Assembly: GCA_946811185.2 (NCBI GenBank)
Contig: OX328106.1
Span: 44,404,311 to 44,468,310 of the forward strand
DNA: 64,000 bases
DNA from: Hippopus hippopus
Taxonomy: Eukaryota > Mollusca > Bivalvia > Cardiida > Cardiidae
Direction: 5' to 3'
The position numbers were made by a program, and so were the translations under genes. Below are positions 57,001-62,350 of this stretch, one piece after another; the first letter of the stretch is position 1, and each line of letters opens with the position of its first letter. The notes below the pieces were generated by a model. It did not search any database. It saw nothing but the letters and a program-made list of their open reading frames with translations, and was not told where the DNA came from.

Positions 57001-58504
57001 TTCGCGAGTAAAATGCCGTTCAATGTCAAAGAACCGGCTAATTAAACAGCGCTTCATCTAGTTAAACCCGTACGAACGATTCTCCTCATGACAAATTACG
57101 GATCGCGCTATTCTCTGAGACGGGTTCCGAACTGATTACGCTGAAAGTGTCTTGTTACATTTGGCGTGAGTCGAGAATCCGTCTGGTATTTCGACAGGAA
57201 ATAAAATTAAACGGGAAATTAACGTTGTCAGTCGACCTTCAACTGTGATGCAAAAACTGCAGATGGAAAAAATATTTCTGAGAGAGTTAGCTAGCAATGA
57301 GCCATGCTCTGTGAAAAGGGTGTTTAATGCATCTGCAAAAAGTTTCGACCAACGTCAGCCTGCGCAGTCTGCGCAGGCTGACGTAGGTTGAAACTTTTTG
57401 CTATTGGTCAATTTTCTGCATGACCATGTCATCTCATAATTTAGTTAGTTGTTACACAAAATGGATTTTATGGATCCATGATTATATATGATAAACTTGT
57501 TTGGTATAATTCATCATGGAGATGCATTAAACCCCCTTTCGCAAGAACACTGCTCAAATGTAAGCAGAAATTAATTGACTCTCATTCTCACTACGTTTTC
57601 GGTTTGCGCTGTGTTCACATGTTTTTTCTTTTCAATTGTTTAAATGTTTTAACTTTGGGGGGTGGGGGGGTCGTCTGTTCAAATTGACTGGGGGTCCAAA
57701 TCTTTACCACGCGAAAAAACCTAATACTGGTCTAAACTGAAAGCGTTTGCAGACGACCAATCAGTTATTGCTCAAACCGCTAAATTTGTCATTGAAAAAG
57801 CAGAAAACGAGGTGGGAAAAGGAGGAGATACTTGCTAGCATTTATGGTTGAGGAGCCTTACCAAAGTAGACTTTAAGTCACATGCCCTCTTGACTTTTCT
57901 CATATCTTCTTAAAGAGGATAAAAAAAGAACATTAAAATAGCGAGGGGGGGGGATGGAAAAAAAAAAACGTAAACAGCAAACTGATAAGGCGCGTTTTAG
58001 ATTTCGTCGAGAAAACAGACAACGCCAAAATTAGAAGCGAAGGCGGAGAGATGCGTGCGAAAAGTATAAAGTAAACAAAGTATCAATGACGGTGTTCACT
58101 AGTAGCATTAAACAGGGCTTTGGAAATACTTCGGGGTAAATATACATTCCACGCTTTAAATTTTCATGTTAAACGTCCCTGCAGTATGCAAATTATGCAC
58201 CCACCTCTTTACCATATTTCGGGTCTTGCCTCGAAATATGTATAGAGGGGAGCTGGTCGTAATTATCCTACTAATAAAGGCCTCAGTGAAGTAAACAGCC
58301 TTCTGTTATCTTTTCATGAACTGTTGTCCCTGTATCTAACAGCTTATATTTTTCCCTGTTTTTTTTTATCAAAGAGGGCGTGGGCCTCTAAAACCTGGCT
58401 TTAAACTATACAAAAGAAAACAATGTACCTACATTCTACGTAATCTGTGTAAATTTGTAAAGGCACCCGCTCTGATACGTGTTATTTTGTTCTGTTCCAA
58501 TCGC
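25546..58504 (-). CDS. slit: Slit homolog, 3' part of the gene (26 exons)
   Basis: Secreted extracellular guidance protein, ligand of Robo receptors; D2 binds Robo Ig1 and the C-terminal half binds matrix and heparan sulfate in known family members. The spliced exons give 1,185 codons in one frame: D2 LRR1-5 plus LRRCT, D3 (LRRNT, five LRRs, LRRCT), a 21-residue linker, D4 (LRRNT, four LRRs, LRRCT), EGF1-6, laminin G, EGF7 and a C-terminal cystine knot. Seven EGFs match the Drosophila number rather than the nine of vertebrates. Single-LRR exons are all phase 2 and mostly 72 bp; the three LRRCT exons are each 164 bp. All junctions have GT/AG borders and agreeing phases, so the gene looks functional. 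The signal peptide, D1 and the D2 LRRNT are missing from the window. Confidence 0.97.
25834..26080 (-). mobile_element. MITE family B, last slit intron
   Basis: Ends GAGCAATGCTCTCACAAAAA. Core AAGGTCAGCCTAAACGGACT with the matching ACAGGCTGACCTGGGCC. It lies 52 bp upstream, in gene sense, of the cystine-knot exon. Confidence 0.75.
26380..26604. mobile_element. MITE family D, full length with TTAA duplication
   Basis: Flanked by TTAA at 26376-26379 and 26605-26608. Ends CTCTTTACCAAATGG and ATTGTTTGGTAACGGG. The centre is the hairpin GGAGAAAATGTTGGTAACCA / GCATTTTCCC. TTAA duplication is the mark of piggyBac-like transposition. Confidence 0.85.
28138..28371 (-). CDS. slit: slit exon: end of laminin G, EGF7
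   Basis: Acceptor CTTTCAG, donor GTAAGT; phase 1 to phase 1, 234 bp. Reads [15 protein letters not shown] (last LamG strands), a basic linker, then an [22 protein letters not shown] ... [14 protein letters not shown], and a serine/tyrosine-rich tail leading to the cystine knot. Confidence 0.95.
29173..29933 (-). CDS. slit: slit exon: end of EGF4, EGF5, EGF6 and most of laminin G
   Basis: The largest exon (761 bp), phase 2 to phase 1. [12 protein letters not shown] closes EGF4. EGF5 is [14 protein letters not shown] ... [14 protein letters not shown], with a calcium-binding-type start. A proline-rich linker (IDLPLPQ) precedes EGF6 ([12 protein letters not shown] ... [10 protein letters not shown]). 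Laminin G follows from [14 protein letters not shown] to SSFKG. In studied Slits, cleavage falls near EGF5-EGF6; the site cannot be read here. Confidence 0.96.
30293..30383 (-). CDS. slit: slit exon: EGF4, first part
   Basis: Ninety-one bp, phase 1 to phase 2. Reads [30 protein letters not shown]; the EGF is completed in the next exon. Acceptor TTTTTTAG, donor GTATTT (weaker than the GTAAGT used by most exons of this gene). Confidence 0.93.
30841..31037. mobile_element. MITE family E (foldback), slit intron
   Basis: Perfect outer ends: GGTACGTATTCACCAACC on the left and GGTTGGTGAATACGTATC on the right. The inner arms are AACACAGCTTCTGAATGGCT and GCCAATCAGAAGATGTGTTG. Confidence 0.8.
31246..31448 (+). 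mobile_element. MITE family B, right end lost
   Basis: GCCATGGCCTTTGAAAAGGG, then ATCGAACCCATGTCATCC / GACTGACATGGGTTGAAAC, then the family-specific CATGTCCAAAAATTATTC. It fades into a T-run. Confidence 0.7.
31715..32228 (+). mobile_element. MITE family B split by a family C element
   Basis: Left piece 31715-31877 starts GAGTCATGCCCTGAGAAAAG. The right piece resumes at 32139 with the family order (TTGGTATGATGCATCACGG) and ends GAGCACCACTC at 32228, only 15 bases from the donor of the EGF2-3 exon. Confidence 0.85.
31878..32138 (+). mobile_element. MITE family C, 261 bp, nested in family B
   Basis: Flanked by AAAT at 31874-31877 and 32139-32142. Inverted ends GGCTTGCAACACGCGAAAAG. Each arm repeats AGCCTG(C/A)GCAGTCCGCGCAG-like palindromes. 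Same length and nearly the same sequence as 21721-21981, so both copies are young. Confidence 0.92.
32244..32383 (-). CDS. slit: slit exon: end of EGF2 and EGF3
   Basis: One hundred and forty bp, phase 2 to phase 1. [12 protein letters not shown] closes EGF2. EGF3 is [17 protein letters not shown] ... [11 protein letters not shown] with the calcium-binding consensus (INIDDC). Donor GTAAAC. Confidence 0.95.
33011..33239 (-). CDS. slit: slit exon: EGF1 and start of EGF2
   Basis: Two hundred and twenty-nine bp, phase 1 to phase 2. [18 protein letters not shown] leads from D4 into EGF1 (CKNGGKC ... [14 protein letters not shown]), then EGF2 starts ([14 protein letters not shown]). The 3' splice site (CCACAG) is five bases from the tandem repeat at 33245. 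Confidence 0.95.
33245..33873. repeat. 37-bp minisatellite, exactly 17 copies
   Basis: Unit GATGCAAGTGTTTTGTAATT + ATTTCACTTTATCTTCA. 629 bp divides exactly by 37. The only differences seen are GATGCAGGTG in two adjacent copies (about 33467 and 33504). It sits in the slit intron before the EGF1 exon, five bases from the exon. It is not a CRISPR array because there are no spacers. Confidence 0.98.
34452..34615 (-). CDS. slit: slit exon: D4 C-terminal LRR cap
   Basis: One hundred and sixty-four bp, phase 2 to phase 1. [20 protein letters not shown] ... [13 protein letters not shown] ... FFECNG shows the LRRCT pattern CxC ... C ... C. D4 is the Slit dimerisation domain in vertebrates. Confidence 0.96.
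34904..34975 (-). CDS. slit: slit exon: D4 LRR4
   Basis: Seventy-two bp, phase 2. [18 protein letters not shown], the last repeat before the D4 cap. Confidence 0.95.
35461..35532 (-). CDS. slit: slit exon: D4 LRR3
   Basis: Seventy-two bp, phase 2. [18 protein letters not shown]. The RCL cysteine is the same as in D4 of other Slits. Confidence 0.95.
35577..35757 (-). mobile_element. MITE family A, slit intron
   Basis: Core AAGATCAAACTGCATTCTCT / GGGCAGTCTGATCTTGATCC. It begins 44 bp from the acceptor of the D4 LRR3 exon. Confidence 0.7.
36125..36196 (-). CDS. slit: slit exon: D4 LRR2
   Basis: Seventy-two bp, phase 2. [18 protein letters not shown]. Confidence 0.95.
37106..37195 (-). CDS. 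slit: slit exon: D4 LRR1, enlarged
   Basis: Ninety bp, phase 2, where its neighbours are 72. Reads [30 protein letters not shown]; the residues around VESTASDVV make this repeat about six longer than its neighbours. Confidence 0.92.
37666..37798 (-). CDS. slit: slit exon: D4 N-terminal LRR cap
   Basis: One hundred and thirty-three bp, phase 1 to phase 2. [22 protein letters not shown] ... [15 protein letters not shown] shows the LRRNT pattern CPxxCxC. Confidence 0.95.
38313..38375 (-). CDS. slit: slit exon: 63-bp cysteine-bearing linker between D3 and D4
   Basis: Acceptor TTACAG, donor GTAAGT; phase 1 on both sides. Adds 21 residues including [16 protein letters not shown]. Because both borders are phase 1 and the length divides by three, skipping it would keep the frame. 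Confidence 0.88.
38910..39073 (-). CDS. slit: slit exon: D3 C-terminal LRR cap
   Basis: One hundred and sixty-four bp. [20 protein letters not shown] ... [14 protein letters not shown] ... MICE. The same length and phases as the D2 and D4 caps. Confidence 0.95.
39116..39320 (-). mobile_element. MITE family A, slit intron
   Basis: ACCCTTTACCTGCTAAATTA at the left, core GATCAGACTGCACATTCTCT, and CGCTTAGCGGCCTAAGGGTTA at the right. Confidence 0.8.
39721..39792 (-). CDS. slit: slit exon: D3 LRR5
   Basis: Seventy-two bp, phase 2. [17 protein letters not shown]. Confidence 0.94.
40543..40614 (-). CDS. slit: slit exon: D3 LRR4
   Basis: Seventy-two bp, phase 2. [17 protein letters not shown], with the repeat's usual cysteine. 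Confidence 0.94.
41275..41346 (-). CDS. slit: slit exon: D3 LRR3
   Basis: Seventy-two bp, phase 2. [18 protein letters not shown]. Confidence 0.94.
42194..42265 (-). CDS. slit: slit exon: D3 LRR2
   Basis: Seventy-two bp, phase 2. [18 protein letters not shown]; unusually glutamate-rich. Confidence 0.94.
42880..42954 (-). CDS. slit: slit exon: D3 LRR1
   Basis: Seventy-five bp, phase 2 (one codon longer than most). [20 protein letters not shown]. Donor GTATGT. Confidence 0.94.
43214..43263. other. Imperfect hairpin in slit intron
   Basis: Arms of about 25 bases, CAAGCCAGGGCGACGATCAC and GTGATTGTCACCTTTGCTTG (running to about 43276), close over a loop that contains the palindrome GTGGATCCAC. 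It may be a decayed foldback element or a small-RNA precursor-like fold; nothing shows which. Confidence 0.4.
43560..43710 (-). CDS. slit: slit exon: D3 N-terminal LRR cap
   Basis: One hundred and fifty-one bp, phase 1 to phase 2. [40 protein letters not shown]: the SEEYR lead-in and CPLKCDC cap are typical of Slit D3. Confidence 0.96.
43987..44210. mobile_element. MITE family D, slit intron
   Basis: TTAACCCTATACCAAATG at the left, TTTTGTCGTCTTGTAAAGAG at the right; GGAGAAGAGGAACCAAC / TTTTTCTCCTTTTTCC centre. Confidence 0.7.
45469..45634 (+). mobile_element. MITE family A, internally deleted
   Basis: TTAACCCTTAGGCCTCTAAG, CGCGACTCAGGACAAAAAGT then GCAGTCTGATCTTG. One hairpin arm is missing. 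Confidence 0.65.
45845..46103 (+). mobile_element. MITE family B
   Basis: GAGCCATGCTCTGTGGAAAG start, perfect core CAGGTCAGCCTGCGCAGTCC / GCGCAGGCTGACACAGG, end GGAGTATGGCTT. Confidence 0.85.
46161..46412 (+). mobile_element. MITE family B with ATTT duplication
   Basis: Flanked by ATTT at 46157-46160 and 46413-46416. Ends GAGACATGCTCTGTGAAAAG and CCAGAGCACGGCTC. The core has lost part of the middle (CAGCCTGCGCAGGCTGACC). Confidence 0.88.
46563..46726 (-). CDS. slit: slit exon: D2 C-terminal LRR cap
   Basis: One hundred and sixty-four bp, phase 2 to phase 1. [20 protein letters not shown] ... [14 protein letters not shown] ... KFKCKG, the closest match to D2 of other Slits (ETSGARC is a hallmark). 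Confidence 0.97.
46810..46835 (-). repeat. G-runs in slit pre-mRNA near a 3' splice site
   Basis: Three C-runs of 10, 8 and 6 separated by single A on plus. The transcribed strand therefore carries three long G-runs about 84 bases upstream of the D2 cap exon. Able in principle to form a G-quadruplex. Confidence 0.7.
47098..47169 (-). CDS. slit: slit exon: D2 LRR5
   Basis: Seventy-two bp, phase 2. [24 protein letters not shown] is strongly conserved in Slit D2. The preceding intron is the longest in the window (about 7 kb). Confidence 0.96.
47251..47453 (-). mobile_element. MITE family A, slit intron
   Basis: ATTAACCCGTAACCTGCTGA, core AGATCAGACTGCACGTGCAG, end CGCGCATAGCAGCCTTAG. Confidence 0.8.
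47607..47730. repeat. Foldback-like insert inside a family D element
   Basis: GGCCCGTCTACACTAGCAAA at the left. Several copies of CAAACAT and GTTTGC are in alternating orientation (GCAAACATTTGTTTGC is a perfect palindrome), and TTGCTAGCGTAGACCAG is inverted. Flanking bases (ACGACCCTAAAG and ATTTTCTACTTTTC) look like two halves of a family D copy. Confidence 0.45.
48083..48300. mobile_element. MITE family D, slit intron
   Basis: TTTTTACCAGACGAAAAAAG, TTTAGATTTGTCCGAATTG, hairpin GGAGAAAATGCTGGTTTCCA / GCATTTTCTTC. Confidence 0.65.
48484..48566. mobile_element. MITE family A fragment
   Basis: Only the core hairpin remains: GGACAGTAAAGATCAAGAAC and TGATCTTTGATCTTACACCG. Confidence 0.5.
48951..49960 (+). 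mobile_element. MITE family A interrupted by an insertion of about 0.86 kb
   Basis: Left half is 48951-49022 (AACCCTTAGGCTGCTAAAAG to AGATCAGACTGCACA). The right half resumes after about 49885 (TACATTGTCCGATG ... AGATTGAAAGTTGCATTTCA) and ends TTAGCAGGATAACG. Confidence 0.6.
49028..49883. mobile_element. Unclassified element with a strong hairpin, CRE-like and YY1-like motifs
   Basis: A 46-bp arm pair (49028-49073 and 49101-49146, loop 27) holds GGGGACTTGGAAACTTGTTC and its complement. TTATTATACTGCAAAG at 49149-49164 is inverted at 49867-49882. Two TGACGTCA-type sites lie at 49276-49304, and GCCGCCATTTTAGA is at 49729-49742. No ORF of note. Confidence 0.45.
50516..50707 (+). mobile_element. 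MITE family A, full length with TTAA duplication
   Basis: TTAA at 50512-50515 and 50708-50711. Starts CCCTTAGGCTGCTAAGCGCG and ends GCGGGATAAGGG. The hairpin GATCAGACTGCACAGAACGT / GCAGTCTGATC is in the middle. CCC next to TTAA is the piggyBac-type end. Confidence 0.9.
50775..51207 (-). mobile_element. MITE family A split by a family D element
   Basis: Left part has TGAAACTTTCAACCCGAAAG and a run of 14 G; the right part resumes GGGACAGTGCAGATCC and ends CGCGCTTAGCAGCCTAAGGG. Confidence 0.8.
50886..51097. mobile_element. MITE family D nested in family A
   Basis: Entered at TTAA (50882-50885). Ends CCCTTTACCACACAATCCC and CGGTAAAGAG. Centre GGAGAAAGCATTTTCTCC. The right TTAA is now GTAA. Confidence 0.8.
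51930..52145 (-). mobile_element. tRNA-derived SINE, head eroded
   Basis: Same body as 12698-12985 (GTCATATCATGGCGGTTAG, CTGGCTTTCTCAAACCAGTA, GTGAGAGGCGAAAA). The tRNA-like head is degraded after CATCCGGATAACAAG. Confidence 0.6.
52570..52740 (-). mobile_element. MITE family A, degraded
   Basis: Core CAGATCAGTATGCACATTCT / GTGCAGTCTGATCATGGATC and CATTGAGTCTCGCTAAGCAT. Confidence 0.6.
53155..53417 (+). mobile_element. MITE family B, slit intron
   Basis: GAGTCGTGCTCTGTGAAAAG to CCAGAGCATAGCTC. The core CAGGTCAGCCTGCGCAGTCC is intact, and the arms match through GACCCAGG / CTTGGGTCGAAAC. Confidence 0.85.
53430..53610 (+). mobile_element. SINE-like repeat, second type
   Basis: GGTGGAACATCAGCCTCTCA then B-box-like GGGTTCGAATA. 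The body GTACTGGTTTAGATTTCC and TTGTTTCACAATCG are shared with 55370-55580. Confidence 0.55.
53739..53930. mobile_element. MITE family D, slit intron, partial
   Basis: Preceded by TTAA (53735-53738). CTCTTTACCAATCAATTCC, CTTCAATCCTGACAAAGAAG, CAGCGTTTTCTCCTTTACAC. Confidence 0.55.
54003..54123. repeat. Purine-rich GA/GACA microsatellite
   Basis: GAGAGAG and ACAGACAG units over about 120 bp. On the transcribed strand it is a CT tract beginning about 30 bases after the donor of D2 LRR4. Confidence 0.9.
54155..54226 (-). CDS. slit: slit exon: D2 LRR4
   Basis: Seventy-two bp, phase 2. [18 protein letters not shown], with the LLN-N-I-C pattern of Slit D2. Confidence 0.96.
54452..54600. mobile_element. 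MITE family E, diverged
   Basis: CCATATTCACCAAACATTC at the left; TTAAGCCAATCAAAACTTTT and GTTACTTTGAAATTTAG on the right arm; the left arm is mostly lost. Confidence 0.5.
54657..54906 (+). mobile_element. MITE family B, slit intron
   Basis: Core CGACCCGTGTCAGCCTGCGC / GCGCAGGCTGACATGGGTCG; end CCCAGAGCATTGCTC. Confidence 0.8.
55370..55580 (+). mobile_element. SINE-like repeat, second type
   Basis: B-box-like GGATCGAACCC. GAGTACTGGTTAAGGCTTCC and CTTGTTTCACAATCGAGGT match the 53430 copy. Confidence 0.5.
55620..55878 (+). mobile_element. MITE family B, 12 bp from a slit exon
   Basis: Core CATGTCAGCCTGCGCAGTCC / GCGCAGGCTGACATTGG. The right end runs to about 55878, next to the donor of D2 LRR3 (55890). 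Confidence 0.8.
55891..55962 (-). CDS. slit: slit exon: D2 LRR3
   Basis: Seventy-two bp, phase 2. [18 protein letters not shown], matching the YGNKIT block of Slit D2. Confidence 0.96.
56279..56350 (-). CDS. slit: slit exon: D2 LRR2
   Basis: Seventy-two bp, phase 2. [18 protein letters not shown]. Confidence 0.96.
57299..57555 (+). mobile_element. MITE family B, slit intron
   Basis: GAGCCATGCTCTGTGAAAAG; core ACGTCAGCCTGCGCAGTCTG / CGCAGGCTGACGT; end GAACACTGCTC. Flanks CAAT and AAAT are close to a 4-bp duplication. Confidence 0.85.
57695..57860. mobile_element. MITE family D fragment
   Basis: TCTTTACCACGCGAAAAAAC, TGAAAGCGTTTGCAGACGAC, AGGTGGGAAAAGGAGGAGAT. The right half is missing. Confidence 0.5.
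58433..58504 (-). CDS. slit: slit exon: D2 LRR1, most 5' exon seen
   Basis: Seventy-two bp, phase 2. [18 protein letters not shown]; the RLEQN block is typical of the first D2 repeat. Donor GTAGGT. The exon needs an upstream LRRNT exon ending in phase 2. Confidence 0.96.
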
Positions 58505-58997
58505 CTGTAAAAAAAAACATGACACAGTTAGATATATAATAATCAATAGTTTTGTGAAAAAGGAAAGTGTTTAACAATCAAGAGTCCTATTCCCTACCAG
58601 AAACTGTTTTAAAATTCAATTCTTATCTAAATTCAAAGGTAGCCGTGTGATTGGCTGATACATTCTATCTGAGCTCTTGAACTCCTGTTCTGCAGTCTGA
58701 AAATGCATACTACGGTCACACTCACACTGAAAGAGCTAAGTATGATTTCGTGCATGTGATATGTAACAAGTCAATTCATTAGTCAGAAGTTCCGGCGTGG
58801 CATTGTTGCGGAGCTTATGGAATTCGTCATTAGTTACTCACGAGGACAAGCATGTTTCCAGTTCAATATCCCATCTAATATATATAGACTGTGTTGTGAA
58901 AGTGTAAGTCTTTGACGGTAAACAACGATGAATTGATAATTAAACAGATATTTCAAACAAATATCAAATTGTACCGAGACCGGTCTACAAATCTTAA

Positions 58998-59205
58998 TCT
59001 TTAGCCTGCTATATAAGTTATCTAAAACTTTTTTGCCGATAGTAAAAATCCGAATAATGTTATTTTAAATTTATTCTTAGAGAAAAATATCTCCCTATCG
59101 GACAGCGTAGATCCAAGATCAGACTGCACGTTCTGTGCAGTCTGATCTTGATCTACACTGTCCGCAAAAGGTCAGCAAGACGCGCTTAACAGCTTAAGAA
59201 TTAAA
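58998..59205 (-). mobile_element. MITE family A
   Basis: CTTTAGCCTGCTATATAAGT, core AAGATCAGACTGCACGTTCT / GTGCAGTCTGATCTTGATC, end CGCGCTTAACAGCTTAAG. Confidence 0.8.
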
Positions 59206-60235
59206 ATGTACGAAAATGACCGTACCGAAAACACCGTGTATCTACAGTACTTTTACCATCCCACATATCGAGCATAACACATCAATTCTTCCTGGATTTC
59301 AAACGCGCGGAGAAAAACCACCTTCATTAAAACGTTAAATCAAGGGATGAAGTCTTGGCAACATTAAAATCTGAAATAATTCTGCTAGATATAGCTATAG
59401 GAAAAAAAGTGTTGTCCTAGGACTGTAAAAAATCATCAGGGAGTTTTGGACAAGCACACTGAAAAGGTTCAATTTAGTTGAATGGGGCTTGCAAAACAGA
59501 GCAAATTTACTCTGCAAGTCCCTTGTTCAATCACTTATTGTTGAAACCCAAATCTGATTTGTTCCTGAAAGACGTAGTTGGGTGAACATATTTCACTTTT
59601 GGCGTCTACAAAATGTATTTATCACATAACTTCCCTTGTTTTCAGTGTAATATACCCTTCACGAATTTTCTTATCTTGTACACGTTTGATATCACAATTG
59701 TGTGACCTCATCTAGTGCGTATTTCATAGAAGTAGATGAGTTTTATGGATATTACCGCGGGTGCATCTATAGACGGTTTTGCATCTTATGGTTTATGATT
59801 TGTAAAATGTCGTTATGTGATAAAAAGAATGTGACGTTCGTTGGTGTTTGGGATAAAAATTTATCAAACTCGTCAAGGAAAAACAGTATTTAGCTCGCAA
59901 AAGGCTCGCTTAATAACATTTTCCCTAGACTCGTTTAATAAAATTTTATCTCAAACCCCAACTCATGTCAGATCCTATATGTCTTTCCGAAGCTTTCTTT
60001 TATAATCATGTTCGCCGGATGAGGTCACATTCACGACGTCAAAAACACACAAGTTTGGCAAGTCAGCAGTATTATCATACCCGCCACAAGAACACCAAAA
60101 ATAAACTGCTACATCGAAATAGGATAAGTAGAGAACTGTGCACGGGGCAGTGAATTGCGGCTCTATAATCTTGTTTGTTACCTAACAATTCACTTTGAGA
60201 TAATAAGTACTTATAAGCATGTGAAAAATGAAGGA

Positions 60236-60493
60236 ACCCATGCTCTGTAAAGAGGGGGTTAAATGAATCTGCAAAAACTATTGACCCAGGCCAGTCTGCG
60301 CAGTCTGCGCAGACTGACCCAGGTCGAAACTTCTTGCTTTGGTCAATCTTCTGTATGTCCAAAGACCACTCTATCGCAGGATTCGACCAGTCGTTGGACA
60401 ACATGAAATTTACGTATCCAGAATCATGTGATGACTTGCTTGGTATAATGTATAACGGAGATGAATAAACTCCCCTTTGCGAGAGCACAGCTC
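60236..60493 (+). mobile_element. MITE family B
   Basis: Core CAGGCCAGTCTGCGCAGTCT / GCGCAGACTGACCCAGGTCG; end CGAGAGCACAGCTC, six bases before the next element. Confidence 0.85.
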
Positions 60494-60499
60494 ACATTT

Positions 60500-60725
60500 G
60501 GCTTGCAACACGCGAAAAGGGGCATTCAGACAGTCCGCGCAGGCTAATCCGACACGGCACTTTACGACTACATTAGATTTTGTGCTACAGCAGACTTGTG
60601 CAAAACAGAAAATTACATAAAAACGGAAAGTGTCGTTTCGGATTAGCCGGCGCGGACTGCGCAGGCTGATCCGAGACGACACTTTACGCAAATGTCCGAA
60701 TGCCCCTTTTGGCGTGTTGCAGGCC
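60500..60725 (+). mobile_element. MITE family C, 35-bp internal deletion
   Basis: Flanked by ATTT at 60496-60499 and 60726-60729. The left arm has lost the part between GGGGCATTC and AGACAGTCCGCGCAGG. Confidence 0.88.
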
Positions 60726-61975
60726 ATTTAATCATTATCAATATGAATCGCTCATCATAGTTCGGTAAGAGGCGGTCATCGTTCAATTGATCCAATAATT
60801 GTCATTCCTTTCCATCTACATATATGTATTCGGTCAGTTCTAGAACACTTCACCCTTGGGAGACCTTGTTGAGAACTCGAACTTATATTGTTGACAGCAT
60901 AAATTGAGATCATTTTGCGCAGAAACTGCCCCCCTTTTACTGTTCTAATTCTTTTAGAAGATAACTTGGCAATCAGCAAAATGGGAAAATATACTTTTTA
61001 TTCTCTCTCTACATATAAATGAACACACATGTCCAAAGCAGCAGAAAGGTTTCGAAGATAGAAAAAGATGTCTATTCCTATTCGCGAGAAATTCCCAACT
61101 GGGGCTTATCTACGACCGAACTACAACTGCAAATAAGTAATCTCTTTGAATATCTATCAAGAAGAATTTTCTCTACGCACCCATCTGATATTACCGTTAA
61201 TATGCTATGAGCAGTTGTATTTACCCTTGCGGACTAAGCACTTTAATATCAGACTGCAAGTTATGTATATTCAGATCTCAGATCTATATTGGTTTACATT
61301 TGCTGGGATATTCCGATCTTTTCACGTCCCAGATACTCCCTCTTTAAACAGCCTGAAGTCTTGAAATCACGATACCATCGTCTGTTTAAGACAGAGAATG
61401 CATTAAAATAATCAACCTAACCAGGCATTGTTTTAATCCATTAAATGATATAAGGTGGGTTTGAAAAAAAAATCTAAAACAATTCAATTGTTAACAAACA
61501 GTGTTGACTAAGATAAATGTGCACAGACTGATTTTGATTTACAGAAAGTGAAAATGTGCAGGAAACGGGTGAAGAAGGCGAAAAATGGACGCTCGTGTGA
61601 ACCGAGTGCAAATATACACCAGTTTCTTTGTTCACTTGACAATTTATCCATCAAATATGGAGATGATAGATAGGATAAATTCCTAGATAGTGGTCAAAGT
61701 GCTTTAACTTTTACCAAATTATCACATGTTTCCGCGACCCCCAAGAAGATGGCGTTTGAAATCATTGTAAAAGAAAAAATGGAAATGCTGAAGCCAATAT
61801 TTGATACAAATTTATTAACAAATCCCACGATTTGAGCCGCAATAGAGCAGATGCCTCGATTGGACAAGTTTACGCTATTGTCGTCGGGTACAGGATTAAC
61901 TATTTAACATCCACTGAGTCATGGACAACTTGATGGACAGAGCTTCTGAACGTGGGACAGAATATGGCTTGCAAC

Positions 61976-62190
61976 ACGCGAAAAGGGGCATTCGGCTGTC
62001 CGCGCAGGCTAATCCGAAACGACACTTTCCGTTTTAATGTAATTTTCTGCTTTGCGCAAGTCTACAGAAGAACAAAATCTAATGTAGACGTAAAGTGCCG
62101 TCTCGGATTAGCCTGCGCGGACTGCGCAGGCTGATCCGAGACGACACTTTACGCAAATGTCCGAATGCCCCTTTTGGCGTGTTGCAAGCC
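61976..62190 (-). mobile_element. MITE family C, internally deleted
   Basis: Flanked by ATAT at 61972-61975 and 62191-62194. Middle in opposite orientation to the other copies (TTCTGCTTTGCGCAAGTCTA). Confidence 0.85.
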
Positions 62191-62196
62191 ATATGT

Positions 62197-62350
62197 GAGT
62201 AACGCTCTAGGAAAGGTGGGTATAATGCATCACTGTTATGCGCTATAGCAAGCAAGTCATCACATAATTACGAGTATGGATCTATAAAATCCATTCTGTC
62301 TACATAATGAAGTAAAATTAGCAAAAAGTTTCCATGCAGGTCAGCATGCG
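62197..62350 (-). mobile_element. MITE family B, truncated
   Basis: GAGTAACGCTCTAGGAAAGG, AAGCAAGTCATCACATAATT, then the first half of the core (GCAGGTCAGCATGCGC), where it stops. Confidence 0.65.

Noticed and set aside
25782..58432. miR-218 in a slit intron, as in vertebrates
   Set aside because: The mature sequence was looked for on the minus strand by eye and not found.
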